NCBI RefSeq assembly: GCF_009831215.1
Contig: NZ_WUTW01000001.1
Location: forward strand, 977,192-1,041,191
Reading direction: 5' to 3'
Origin: Actinomadura rayongensis
GTDB lineage: Bacteria; Actinomycetota; Actinomycetes; Streptosporangiales; Streptosporangiaceae
Length of the DNA: 64,000 nucleotides
The translations under genes and the position numbers were made by a program. Every line of letters starts with the position of its first letter. The first letter of the stretch is position 1. This document shows, piece by piece, positions 33,908 through 42,001 of this stretch. The notes under the pieces are model-generated. The model saw only the letters and a program-made list of their open reading frames with translations, did not search any database and was not told where the DNA came from.

Positions 33908-35128
33908 TCAGCCGCCCGAGGGGGCGGGCGCCGGGTCGCCGGTCGGCGCCGTCGGCGGGTCGGACGGCGGCGGGTTCGACGGCGGGTCGCTCGGCGGGTC
34001 GCTCGGCGGGTCGCTGGGCGGGTCCGACGGGGGGTCGGACGGCGGGTCGCTCGGCGGATCCGACGGCTGCCCGCTCGGCGGCGGGTCCGACGGCGGCGGG
34101 TCCGAGGGCGGCGGAGTGGTCGGCGTGCCGGAGGCCGGCGGCGTCGTGGGCGCCTCGACCGTGTCCGGCTTGTTCTTCTTCTTGTCCTTCTTGGGCGGCG
34201 CCTGGTGCCCCTGGCCCGCCGCCGGCGGGACGATCGGCGCCGGGTCCTGCTCGTACTGGGTGAGCGGCCCGCCGTCGTGGGTCGGCGTGGGCTTGCCCGG
34301 CGTCGGGTCGTTGGCGGCCGTGTTCTGGATCGTGTGCGACGTCGTCGGCGTCTCGCCGTTCCCGGCGGACGGCAGCAGCGCGCTGACCCCGGCGGTCTTG
34401 CCGCCCGGCCACGCGGCCAGGATCCCGATCGCCGCCGCGACCGAGGCGGCGACGCCCGCGACGGCGCCCGCCGCCCGCGGCACCGCGCTCTTGCGCGCCT
34501 TCGGCGCCGGGCCGGGGCCGATGAGGACGACCGGGTTCGGGGCCGTCATCCGGGGGAGCGCCAGGGCGTCCTCCGGGCCGAGGTCGACCAGGCGGTCGCG
34601 CAGGCCGGGCGGGGCGGTGTCGGGGGCGCGGCGCGCGAGCAGGTGCGGCAGCCGGCCCTCCTCGAACGCCTCGATCAGGTCGAGGTCGGCGGGGGCCGCC
34701 CCGCGCATGAGGACGTCCAGCACCAGCGCTTCCAGCCGGGACCGCGCCCGCTGGAGGAGCTGGTGGGCGGTGTCGGGCGCGACGCCGAGGACGCGGGCGA
34801 GGTCGGCGACGTTCAGCCACTCGCCGGCCCACAGCAGCAGCGCCTCGCGGTGGTCGGCGCGCAGGGCCGCCGCCGCGCGCAGCAGCGGGTCCGAACCGGC
34901 GCCGGCGAAGGCGGGCGGGGTGCCGTCGAAGGCGCCGCGCTCGGCGCAGGCCGAGCGGGCGAGCGCGTACAGCCACAGCACGTCGTCGCCGCGCGGCGGG
35001 TGCTGGAGCGTCGCGACGAACGCGTCCGCCACGGCGTCGGCCGCCCGCCGGTCGCCGAGCAGCGACCAGGCGTAGGCGTGCAGCCGTCCGGCGTGCGCGT
35101 CGAAGAGGGAGCCCAGGTCCCCTCGCAT
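33908..35128 (-). CDS. Sigma-70-like protein fused to a membrane segment and SDPP-repeat tail
   Basis: A 406-residue chimera. Residues about 5-140 look like an ECF sigma factor: SLFDAHAGRLHAYAWSLLGD for region 2 and LLLWAGEWLNVADLARVLGV for region 4. Residues about 142-200 form a linker, 210-232 a hydrophobic membrane segment (AVAGVAASVAAAIGILAAW), and the remainder is a Pro/Ser/Asp-rich extracellular-type tail with tandem SDPP repeats. Sigma domains tethered to a membrane helix are known in actinobacteria and probably replace a separate anti-sigma factor. GGAGG lies 5 bases before ATG 35128, and a good promoter is upstream. The DNA-recognition helix is degenerate by eye, so promoter recognition is unproven. 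Confidence 0.78.
   Translation of the reverse strand: MRGDLGSLFDAHAGRLHAYAWSLLGDRRAADAVADAFVATLQHPPRGDDVLWLYALARSACAERGAFDGTPPAFAGAGSDPLLRAAAALRADHREALLLWAGEWLNVADLARVLGVAPDTAHQLLQRARSRLEALVLDVLMRGAAPADLDLIEAFEEGRLPHLLARRAPDTAPPGLRDRLVDLGPEDALALPRMTAPNPVVLIGPGPAPKARKSAVPRAAGAVAGVAASVAAAIGILAAWPGGKTAGVSALLPSAGNGETPTTSHTIQNTAANDPTPGKPTPTHDGGPLTQYEQDPAPIVPPAAGQGHQAPPKKDKKKNKPDTVEAPTTPPASGTPTTPPPSDPPPSDPPPSGQPSDPPSDPPSDPPSDPPSDPPSDPPSDPPSNPPPSDPPTAPTGDPAPAPSGG
33957..34116. repeat. 12-base tandem repeats encoding SDPP
   Basis: About nine in-register or near-register copies of a 12-base unit (plus-strand GGCGGGTCGCTC and variants) encode the Ser-Asp-Pro-Pro tail of the sigma-like protein. Copies are nearly identical between 33980 and 34050, as expected for a length-variable tract. 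It is coding, not a CRISPR. Confidence 0.85.
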
Positions 35129-35166
35129 GTGGCCTCCGTGCTGCGTCCGGCGGGTGAAACTGCTGG

Positions 35167-35195
35167 GTATCGCGGACTCTAACGGACAGGGTCAA
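35167..35195 (-). promoter_or_regulatory. Candidate promoter of the sigma-like gene
   Basis: On the minus strand, TTGACC (35195-35190) and CGATAC (35172-35167) are separated by exactly 17 bases. The implied transcript start is about 30 bases before ATG 35128. Confidence 0.45.
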
Positions 35196-35280
35196 GTCTG
35201 AGAAGCCCGTCCCAGCGTTCCCGCTTGTCTTTGAAGTTTCATGACAAGTCGTGATTCCTGATCCGGTTCAGCAGGGAAGG

Positions 35281-35300
35281 CTCCTCCCTCGTTGGAGGAG
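35281..35300 (+). promoter_or_regulatory. Hairpin able to sequester the egtA ribosome binding site
   Basis: CTCCTCC (35281-35287) pairs perfectly with GGAGGAG (35294-35300) across a 6-base loop; the latter is the Shine-Dalgarno of egtA (ATG 35308). A further inverted repeat, CTTGTC 35224-35229 with GACAAG 35243-35248, lies upstream in the leader. The layout would allow translational control of the ergothioneine operon. Confidence 0.5.
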
Positions 35301-35307
35301 GGATGCG

Positions 35308-36507
35308 ATGACCCGACTGACGGTGGACGGTGTCTACCAGTACATATGCGGTGTTTGTTTCAAGAAGGGGCCGCCCGGGACGGTCGGTGCGGAGACCGAA
35401 TGGCTCGTCCGCGCCGTGGACGACCCGGCGGCCCGTGTCGACGCGTCCGGGGTCCGCGCGCTGGTGGCGGCGGCGGGCGCCCCGCCGGGCGGCAGCGCGG
35501 TCACCTACGAGCCGGGTGGGCAGGTGGAACTCAGTTCCAAGCCGTTCCCGAGCCTCGGCGAACTGCACACGGCGCTGTCGCGCGACGTGACGTTCCTGCG
35601 CGAGACCCTGGCCCCCGCCGGGCTCGCGCTCGCCGGATACGGGGTCGATCCGGTGCGCGGTCCGGCGTTCCAGGCCGAGCATCCCCGTTATCACTGCATG
35701 CGCGATTATTTCGTCGCCGGTGGCTTCGAGGACGCGGGCCTCACGATGATGTGCACGACCGCCTCGGTTCAGGTGTGCGTCGACATCGGCGCGGACGCCG
35801 CCGACGCGGCCCGGCGCTGGCGGCTCGCGCACGCGCTCGGCCCGGTGCTGGTCGCGGCGTTCGCGAACTCCCCGGTCCGCAGGGGCCGCAGGACGGGCCT
35901 GCGGTCCACCCGGCAGAGCGTTTGGAACGCTCTCGACCCCAGCCGGACCGGGTCCGTCCTGCGCGACGGCGAGGCGCCCGAGGAGTCCTGGACCCGCTAC
36001 GCGCTGGACGCCCGCGTCATGGTCGTCCACACCGACGCGGGCGACTGGGTCGCCGACCCCGGCATGACGTTCGGCGAGTGGCTGGCCAAGGGCGAGCCGA
36101 CGCTGGACGACCTCGTGTACCACCTGTCCACGCTGTTCCCGCCCGTCCGGCCGCGCGGCTGGCTGGAGCTGCGGATGATCGACGCGCTGCCGGTGCGGTA
36201 CTGGCCCGTCCCGGTGGCGGTCGCGACCGCGCTGCTGGACGACCCGGTCGCGTCGGCGGTCGCCGAGGCGGCCGTCGAGCCCGTCCGGGAGCGGTGGGAG
36301 CAGGCCGCCCGCGACGCGCTCGGCGACGCCCCGCTGGCCGCCGCCGCCCGGACGTGCCTGGCCGCCGCGCTGGACGCCCTGCCCCGCCTCGGCGCGGACG
36401 CGCTGCGCCCGCTCGTCGCCGAATACGCCGACCGCTACGTCGACCGGGGCCGCTGCCCCGCCGACGACGCCCTCGGCGCCCTGACCCCCCGGGAGGCCGT
36501 GTCGTGA
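35308..36507 (+). CDS. egtA: Glutamate-cysteine ligase EgtA
   Basis: A 399-residue GCS2-type ligase that makes gamma-glutamylcysteine, the sulfur donor for ergothioneine. GAETEWLVRAVD (residues about 28-39), TYEPGGQVELSSKPFPSLGE, HPRYHCMRDYFV and SVQVCVDIG match the EgtA ATP/Glu site motifs. ATG 35308 follows GGAGGAGGG. It is the first of four coupled egt genes, with egtB overlapping by 4 bases. The leader can fold over the ribosome binding site. EgtE, the final C-S lyase, is not in the window. Confidence 0.95.
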   Translation: MTRLTVDGVYQYICGVCFKKGPPGTVGAETEWLVRAVDDPAARVDASGVRALVAAAGAPPGGSAVTYEPGGQVELSSKPFPSLGELHTALSRDVTFLRETLAPAGLALAGYGVDPVRGPAFQAEHPRYHCMRDYFVAGGFEDAGLTMMCTTASVQVCVDIGADAADAARRWRLAHALGPVLVAAFANSPVRRGRRTGLRSTRQSVWNALDPSRTGSVLRDGEAPEESWTRYALDARVMVVHTDAGDWVADPGMTFGEWLAKGEPTLDDLVYHLSTLFPPVRPRGWLELRMIDALPVRYWPVPVAVATALLDDPVASAVAEAAVEPVRERWEQAARDALGDAPLAAAARTCLAAALDALPRLGADALRPLVAEYADRYVDRGRCPADDALGALTPREAVS

Positions 36508-37811
36508 CCGACGACCACGCCCTGAAAGAACGCATCGCCGAGGAGCTGGGCGCCGTGCGCGACCGCAGCCTCGGCCTGACCACCGACGTCCTGGACGACG
36601 CCGCGCTCACCGCGCAGGTGTCGCCGCTGATGTCCCCGCTCGTCTGGGACCTCGCCCACGTCGGCAACTACGAGGAGCTGTGGCTGCTGCGCGCGGCGGC
36701 GGGCGCGGACGCGCTGCGGCCCGAGATCGACGGGCTGTACGACGCGTTCGAGCACCCGCGCGCCGAGCGCCCGTCGCTGCCGCTGCTGCCGCCGCGCGAG
36801 GCCCGCGCGTACATCGAGACCGTCCGGGCGAGGGTCCTGGACACGCTGGACCGTGCCCGGTTCGACACGCCCGACCCGCTGACGGCGGGCGGGTTCGTCT
36901 ACGGGATGGTCGTCCAGCACGAGCACCAGCACGACGAGACGATGCTCGCCACCCACCAGCTCCGGGCCGAGGGCGCGGCGCTGCTGGAGGACGGCGTCCC
37001 AGCGGCGCCCGGCGCGCCGGCCCCGGCGGACGAGGTCCTGATCCCCGCCGGGCCGTTCACGATGGGCGTCTCGGACGATCCGTGGGCCTACGACAACGAG
37101 CGTCCCGGCCACATCGTGGACCTCCCCGCTTATTACCTGGACGTTGAGCCCGTCAGCAACGCGGCCTACCAGGCGTTCATCGACGACGGCGGCTACGACG
37201 ACCCGCGCTGGTGGGATCCGCGCGGGTGGGAGTGGCGGCACTCGTCCGGCAAGCGCGCGCCCGCGTTCTGGACGCGCGAGGACGGCGCCTGGACGCGCCG
37301 CCGGTTCGGCCGCGTCGAGCCCGTCCCGGCCGACGAGCCCGTCCAGCACGTCTGCTGGTACGAGGCGGACGCCTACGCGCGCTGGGCGGGCCGCCGCCTG
37401 CCGACCGAGGCCGAGTGGGAGAAGGCCGCCGCGTGGGACCCCGAGTCCGCGCGGTCGCGCCGCTACCCGTGGGGCGACGCCTACGAGGAGGGCCGGGCGA
37501 ACCTCGGCCAGCGGGCGCTGCGGCCGTCGCGGGCGGGCGCCTACGCCGAGGGCGCGTCCGCGTACGGGGTGCGGCGGATGGTCGGGGACGTCTGGGAGTG
37601 GACGTCCTCGGACTTCCACGGCTACCCCGGCTTCCGCACCTTCCCGTACAAGGAGTACTCCGAGGTGTTCTTCGGCCCCGAGTACAAGGTGCTGCGCGGC
37701 GGGTCGTGGGCGACGCACCCGGTGGCCGTCCGGACGACGTTCCGGAACTGGGACTACCCGATCCGCCGCCAGATCTTCACCGGCTTCCGCACGGCCCGGG
37801 ACGCCCGCTGA
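36504..37811 (+). CDS. egtB: Ergothioneine sulfoxide synthase EgtB
   Basis: A 435-residue non-heme iron enzyme that couples gamma-glutamylcysteine and hercynine to a sulfoxide. The N-terminal DinB-like domain holds the iron ligands, WDLAHVGNYEE and QHEHQHDETML (residues about 50 and 140), and the C-terminal formylglycine-generating-enzyme-like domain contains IPAGPFTMGV, RRLPTEAEWEKAAAW, MVGDVWEWTSSDFHGYPGF and VLRGGSWATHP. GTG 36504 overlaps the egtA stop (GTGA). Length is typical for mycobacterial EgtB. Confidence 0.96.
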   Translation: MTDDHALKERIAEELGAVRDRSLGLTTDVLDDAALTAQVSPLMSPLVWDLAHVGNYEELWLLRAAAGADALRPEIDGLYDAFEHPRAERPSLPLLPPREARAYIETVRARVLDTLDRARFDTPDPLTAGGFVYGMVVQHEHQHDETMLATHQLRAEGAALLEDGVPAAPGAPAPADEVLIPAGPFTMGVSDDPWAYDNERPGHIVDLPAYYLDVEPVSNAAYQAFIDDGGYDDPRWWDPRGWEWRHSSGKRAPAFWTREDGAWTRRRFGRVEPVPADEPVQHVCWYEADAYARWAGRRLPTEAEWEKAAAWDPESARSRRYPWGDAYEEGRANLGQRALRPSRAGAYAEGASAYGVRRMVGDVWEWTSSDFHGYPGFRTFPYKEYSEVFFGPEYKVLRGGSWATHPVAVRTTFRNWDYPIRRQIFTGFRTARDAR

Positions 37812-38569
37812 TGTGCCGCCACCTCGCGTACGTCGGCCCGTCCCGCACGCTGCGGTCGCTGGTGTTCGACGGCGACCACTCGCTGGAGCACCAGTCGTAC
37901 GCGCCGCGGATGAACGTCGGCAACGTGCTCAACGCGGACGGGTTCGGCATCGGCTGGTACGGCGACGGGCCGGCGCCGTCCCGGTTCCGGCGGCGCGACC
38001 CGCTGTGGACGGACGTCTCGTTCCGGGAGATCGCCGGTTCGGTCGCGACGGGCTGCGCGGTCGCGGCCGTCCGCTCGGCGACCGTCGGGTTCCCGGTGGA
38101 CGAGAGCTGCGCCCAGCCGTTCCGGGCCGGGACGCGGCTGTTCAGCCACAACGGGATCGTCCAGGGCTTCGCGGGCGTCGAGGGCAAGCTGCGCGAGCTG
38201 GCCGCCGGGGGCCCCGTCGAGCCCGACGCCCGCGCGCCCGTCGACTCCGCCCTGCTGCTCGCCCTCGCCGCCCGCTACTGGGCGGACGGCGCCGACCTCG
38301 GGACCGGGCTCGCCGAGGTCGTCCGGACCGTCACCGGCCTCACCGGCGGCCGGTACAACCTGCTCGCCGCCGACGGCACCGGGCTCGCCGCGACGACCTG
38401 CGGCGACTCGCTGTTCGTCCGGGAGACGCCGGGCGCCGTGGAGATCGCCTCCGAGCCGACCGACGGCGCCCCCGGCTGGCGTCCCGTCCCCGACCGCGCG
38501 CTCGTGCGCGCGACCGCCGCGGGCGCCGTGACCACCCCACTCGAAGGAGACACGTGGACCGCTTCCTGA
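37811..38569 (+). CDS. egtC: Gamma-glutamyl hercynylcysteine sulfoxide hydrolase EgtC
   Basis: A 252-residue class II glutamine amidotransferase. Cys2 in MCRHLAYVG is the N-terminal nucleophile; NADGFGIGWYG and FSHNGIVQGF are the standard Ntn-hydrolase substrate loops. It removes the gamma-glutamyl group from the EgtB product. The ATG shares a base with the egtB stop (TGATG), and its 3' end overlaps egtD by 16 bases. Confidence 0.95.
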   Translation: MCRHLAYVGPSRTLRSLVFDGDHSLEHQSYAPRMNVGNVLNADGFGIGWYGDGPAPSRFRRRDPLWTDVSFREIAGSVATGCAVAAVRSATVGFPVDESCAQPFRAGTRLFSHNGIVQGFAGVEGKLRELAAGGPVEPDARAPVDSALLLALAARYWADGADLGTGLAEVVRTVTGLTGGRYNLLAADGTGLAATTCGDSLFVRETPGAVEIASEPTDGAPGWRPVPDRALVRATAAGAVTTPLEGDTWTAS

Positions 38570-39504
38570 CCGACGACGACCTCGCCGCCGCGCTGCGCCG
38601 CGACGTCCGGGCCGGGCTCACCGCCGACCCGAAGACGCTGCCGCCCAAGTGGTTCTACGACGAGCGCGGCAGCGCGCTGTTCGAGAAGATCACCGAGCTG
38701 CCCGAGTACTACCCGACGCGGCGCGAGCGCGAAATCCTGACCGCGCGGGCCGCCGACATCGCCGCCGCGACCGGCGCGGCGACGCTGCTGGAGCTGGGCG
38801 CGGGCTCGGGGGAGAAGACCCGGATCCTGCTGGACGCCCTGGCCCCGGCTCTGCGCACGTATGTGCCGGTGGACGTCAGCGGGGACTTCCTCGCCGACGC
38901 GGCCGGGAAGATCGCGGCCGACCATCCGGCGCTGACCGTCCGGCCCGTCGTCGCCGACTACGAGCGGCACCTGACGCTGCTGCCGGCCGGGGAGCGGCGG
39001 CTCGTCGCGTTCCTCGGCGGGACGATCGGGAACATGCCGTCCGACGCGCGGATCGCCTTCCTCGGCGGGCTGCGCGCCACGATGGGGCCCGACGACGCCC
39101 TGCTGCTCGGCGCCGACCTCGTCAAGGACCCCGGGCGGCTCGTCGCCGCCTACGACGACGCGGCCGGGGTGACCGCCGAGTTCAACCGGAACGTCCTGCG
39201 GGTCATCGACCGGGAGCTGGGGGCCGACTTCGACCCGGACGCGTTCGAGCACGTCGCCAAGTGGAACGCCGAGGACGAGCAGATCGAGATGTGGCTGCGC
39301 TCGCGGCGCGACCAGGACGTCCGGATCCCGGCGCTCGACCTCGCCGTCCGTTTCGCGCGCGGCGAGGAGATGCGCACGGAGATCTCGGCGAAGTTCCGCC
39401 GGGAGCGGCTTTCCGCCGAGCTGGCGGCGGCGGGGCTCGCGCTCACCGAGTTCTGGACGGACGCGGCGGGCGACTTCTCGCTCAGCCTCTCGCGTCCGGC
39501 CTGA
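38554..39504 (+). CDS. egtD: Histidine N-alpha-methyltransferase EgtD
   Basis: A 316-residue SAM enzyme that trimethylates histidine to hercynine. PPKWFYDERGSALFEKITEL (residues about 29-48) and PEYYPTRRERE are EgtD signatures; LLELGAGSGEKTRILLDAL is motif I, and FLGGTIGNMPSD and the histidine-binding EMRTEISAKFRRE are present. GTG 38554 lies within the end of egtC, with AAGGAG upstream. It is the last gene of the operon; the lipoprotein gene converges 6 bases later. Confidence 0.96.
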   Translation: MDRFLTDDDLAAALRRDVRAGLTADPKTLPPKWFYDERGSALFEKITELPEYYPTRREREILTARAADIAAATGAATLLELGAGSGEKTRILLDALAPALRTYVPVDVSGDFLADAAGKIAADHPALTVRPVVADYERHLTLLPAGERRLVAFLGGTIGNMPSDARIAFLGGLRATMGPDDALLLGADLVKDPGRLVAAYDDAAGVTAEFNRNVLRVIDRELGADFDPDAFEHVAKWNAEDEQIEMWLRSRRDQDVRIPALDLAVRFARGEEMRTEISAKFRRERLSAELAAAGLALTEFWTDAAGDFSLSLSRPA

Positions 39505-39510
39505 CCCGGT

Positions 39511-40260
39511 TCAGCGGCCCCGCTGCGGGTGGGTGAGCCCCAGCCGACGCAGGTCCTGGACGAGGCGGGCGGCCACGTACCGGCCGCCCGCCACGGTCGG
39601 GTGCGTGCCGTCGGGGAGGATGTAGCGCGGCGCGTTGCCCGTCCCGTCGGCGTGGTTCCCGGTGATCCAGCCCTCGGAGATCGGGTCCACGAACGGGATC
39701 TTGGCGTGCTCGGCGGTGAGCGCGAGGGCGTCCCGGACGGCCAGCGCGTCCGGCGGCGGCGATCCGTTGCCCCACAGCGGGCCGATGAGCAGCCGCCGCG
39801 TCCCCGGCCAGCGCTGCGCGGCGAGGTCGAGCAGCTCGCGGGCCGCCGCCGCGACCCGCTGCGGCGGGAACCGGGCGTCGTTGTGGCCGCCGGAGATGAT
39901 CAGCAGGTCCGGCGCGGGCCGCCAGCCGAGCTGGCTCTCGAACAGCGGCTTGAACGCGACCGTGCCGGTGCCGGTGGAGACGAAGCCCGTCCCGGCGCGT
40001 CCGGCCAGCACGACCTGCCAGCCGAGCAGCCGCGCGGTCGCCGCCGCGTAGGTGTTCTCCGGGAGCGTCCCCTTCTTGCCGACCGTGTAGGAGTCGCCGA
40101 AGAACATCACGACCGGTGCCGCGCTCGCGGGCGCCGGGCTGACCGCGGCGCGTTCGGCGCCGCCCCGGACGTCGGTGCCGAACGCCGAACAGCCGGTCAG
40201 CGGGAGGGCCGCGCACAGGGCGGCGGACGCGGCGGCACGGCGCGCGCGGCGAGATCGCAT
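39511..40260 (-). CDS. SGNH/GDSL-hydrolase lipoprotein
   Basis: A 249-residue secreted lipoprotein. Residues 1-24 are a signal peptide with lipobox LTGC. The SGNH blocks are MFFGDSYTVGKKG (nucleophile Ser), ISGGHNDARFP (block III, Asn) and DGTHPTVAGGRY (block V, catalytic Asp-x-x-His), so the hydrolase is probably active on an ester substrate at the cell surface. It is convergent with egtD and has no clear operon partner. Substrate unknown. Confidence 0.88.
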   Translation of the reverse strand: MRSRRARRAAASAALCAALPLTGCSAFGTDVRGGAERAAVSPAPASAAPVVMFFGDSYTVGKKGTLPENTYAAATARLLGWQVVLAGRAGTGFVSTGTGTVAFKPLFESQLGWRPAPDLLIISGGHNDARFPPQRVAAAARELLDLAAQRWPGTRRLLIGPLWGNGSPPPDALAVRDALALTAEHAKIPFVDPISEGWITGNHADGTGNAPRYILPDGTHPTVAGGRYVAARLVQDLRRLGLTHPQRGR

Positions 40261-40341
40261 GTGGGGGACTCCGCCGGGGTGGTTTCGGGGGGAAATACTG
40301 AGCCGAATCCTACTGTGGCGGAACGTTCACGATGTGCCGAT

Positions 40342-40384
40342 CCGCCGGGCTCCGCCCCGGATCGCAGGGGGCGGAGCCCGGCGG
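40342..40384. terminator. Strong hairpin after the cysteine dioxygenase gene
   Basis: A perfect 17-base stem (40342-40358 with 40368-40384) and 9-base loop lies 2 bases beyond the stop of the minus-strand cysteine dioxygenase gene. It is the most stable inverted repeat in the window and fits a transcription terminator for the amidohydrolase-CDO operon. Confidence 0.75.
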
Positions 40385-40385
40385 G

Positions 40386-40964
40386 TCACCCGGCGGGCTC
40401 CGGGTCGTTCGCCGGGTCGTTCGCGGGCTCGTCCAGCGGGCGCAGCTCGTCGGCGTAGCTGACCGACACGCGGCGCATCACGCCCGACGGGCTCACCGAG
40501 TACTGGCCGAGGCGCCACAGCGGCGGCGAGTAGGCGTGGATGGACACGCTCGCGTCCGCCGCGCCGACGAGCCGGTGGATGTGGTCCGGGCCGAAGCCGA
40601 ACGACGTCCCCTCGCCGACGCGCACGGTCAGGTGGTCGCCGCCGATGCGCGGGTTGTTCTCCTCCAGCGCGCCCTGCACGACCCGGACGGCCCCGGACGA
40701 GACGTCGTGGTCGTGCCAGCCGGTGTCGTTCTCGGGCGTCCAGCACAGGAGCCAGACGTCCACGAACTCGTCCCGGTACAGCGAGGCGTAGTGCCGCTGG
40801 TCGTCGGAGAACGCCACGTGCTGGCGCCAGACGCCCGGTTCGTCGGCCAGACGGTCGACCAGCTCCCGCAGCTCCTCCCGGTCCAGGGCGCGCGCGGGCA
40901 GGCCGTCCAGACACGAACCGCCACCGATCGCTGGAACGGCGTGGTCGAGCAGGTCACGCGGCAT
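40386..40964 (-). CDS. Cysteine dioxygenase family cupin
   Basis: A 192-residue type I cysteine dioxygenase-like cupin. TGWHDHDVSSGAVRVVQGAL (residues about 77-96) holds two of the three iron His ligands, and GPDHIHRLVGAADASVSIHAY the third with the C-terminal strand. Cysteine oxidation to cysteine sulfinate is the family reaction, though bacterial members can be 3-mercaptopropionate dioxygenases. It overlaps the upstream amidohydrolase by 11 bases, so both are one operon under the divergent LacI-type regulator. A thiol-derived substrate is therefore likely for the operon. Confidence 0.88.
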   Translation of the reverse strand: MPRDLLDHAVPAIGGGSCLDGLPARALDREELRELVDRLADEPGVWRQHVAFSDDQRHYASLYRDEFVDVWLLCWTPENDTGWHDHDVSSGAVRVVQGALEENNPRIGGDHLTVRVGEGTSFGFGPDHIHRLVGAADASVSIHAYSPPLWRLGQYSVSPSGVMRRVSVSYADELRPLDEPANDPANDPEPAG

Positions 40965-41886
40965 GGGTTCGCTCCTCTCCGGTGAGCAGGCGGTGCGGGT
41001 TGGAAACGCGGAACCCGTGCTGTGCGGCCTCGCCGAGCGCGAGGTCGCGGGGTCCCGCGTAGGGCCGGTCGGTGCCGTGCACGACGACGTCCACGCCGAG
41101 CGCGCGGACGGTCGCGTCGGCCGCCTTCGGGCCGTAGGACGAGGTTTCGAGGAACGCGTCCGGATCGACCGCGCCGCGTCCGCCGCCGCGCGCGGTCAGC
41201 CGTTCGCCGTGCAGCGGGGCGAGCCCGGCGAGCATGGCGAAGCAGACGCGCAGGCGGGGGTGGCGGGGGCGGCCGAAGGCGCGGAACGCGTACCAGGACG
41301 CGTGCATCTGCTGGACGTACGGGACGAGCGCGGGCCACCAGCCGGGCACGTCCCCGGCGGGCGCGGCGGGTCCGGGGTGGACGAACAGCGGCAGGTCCCG
41401 GTCGTCGAGCAGGTCGAGCAGGGGCGTGCAGCGGTCGAAGCCCTCCGGGTCCGCCAGGGCGGTGGCGGGCAGCTGGAGGCCGACGAAGCCGTGGTCGAGG
41501 GCTTCGGCGGCGGCGTCGGCGTCGACGGTGTGGACGTTCGCGGCGGCCCAGGCGCCGAACGGCGCGGGCAGCGCGGCGGCGCCCTCGTGGTAGGCGTCCA
41601 GCAGCGGCCGGGCCTCGCCGGGCGGCAGCGCCTCGATCCCGAGCGGCGTGGACAGCGAGACGAGCGCGCGGCCGAGGCCGTCGGCGCGGGCCAGCTCCGC
41701 GCGGGCCGCGACGTCGTGGTCCTCGGGGTGAACAGTGAAGGGCGGCTCACCGTCGAGATAGAGAGTCCACTCCTTGAGGTAAGGCGGAGTGGAGCGGGCG
41801 CGGAGCGCGGCGAGGAACGGGGGGCTCCAGAGGTGCTGGTGGACGTCGACGGCCTGCGGGCCGTCCCCTTCCCCGTTTCCGGACAT
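40954..41886 (-). CDS. Metal-dependent amidohydrolase (ACMSD-like TIM barrel)
   Basis: A 310-residue amidohydrolase_2-type enzyme. VDVHQHLWSPPF supplies the HxH metal ligands, LPLFVHPGPAAP a metal His, and VVHGTDRPY the C-terminal Asp. This is the pattern of 2-amino-3-carboxymuconate semialdehyde decarboxylase-like proteins. ATG 41886 follows GGAGGGGG. It is transcribed away from the LacI-family regulator across a 115-base region with two operator-like dyads. Reaction unknown; pairing with a cysteine dioxygenase is unusual. Confidence 0.82.
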   Translation of the reverse strand: MSGNGEGDGPQAVDVHQHLWSPPFLAALRARSTPPYLKEWTLYLDGEPPFTVHPEDHDVAARAELARADGLGRALVSLSTPLGIEALPPGEARPLLDAYHEGAAALPAPFGAWAAANVHTVDADAAAEALDHGFVGLQLPATALADPEGFDRCTPLLDLLDDRDLPLFVHPGPAAPAGDVPGWWPALVPYVQQMHASWYAFRAFGRPRHPRLRVCFAMLAGLAPLHGERLTARGGGRGAVDPDAFLETSSYGPKAADATVRALGVDVVVHGTDRPYAGPRDLALGEAAQHGFRVSNPHRLLTGEERTHAA

Positions 41887-41914
41887 GCTCCACCCCCTCC
41901 GCCGGACCTCGCGG

Positions 41915-41939
41915 TGAACCGGTTCAGTGAACCGCTTCA
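41915..41939. promoter_or_regulatory. Two abutting LacI-type operators
   Basis: TGAACCGGTTCA (41915-41926) is a perfect 12-base palindrome and TGAACCGCTTCA (41928-41939) a near-perfect second copy, 13 bases centre to centre. They lie between the divergent amidohydrolase operon and the LacI-family regulator and have the central CG of LacI/GalR sites. Confidence 0.75.
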
Positions 41940-42001
41940 AAAGCCTACCATTCAAGTTGGAAATATCAAAAGCGTCGGAGGCGGCGCCTAGTGTGGGGAG
42001 C

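Noticed and set aside
33957-34116. Regular short repeats resembling a CRISPR array
   Set aside because: The unit is 12 bases, has no unique spacers, keeps reading frame and encodes SDPP repeats.
39512-39525. CAGCG/CGCTG hairpin after egtD
   Set aside because: Only a 5-base stem, expected by chance here.
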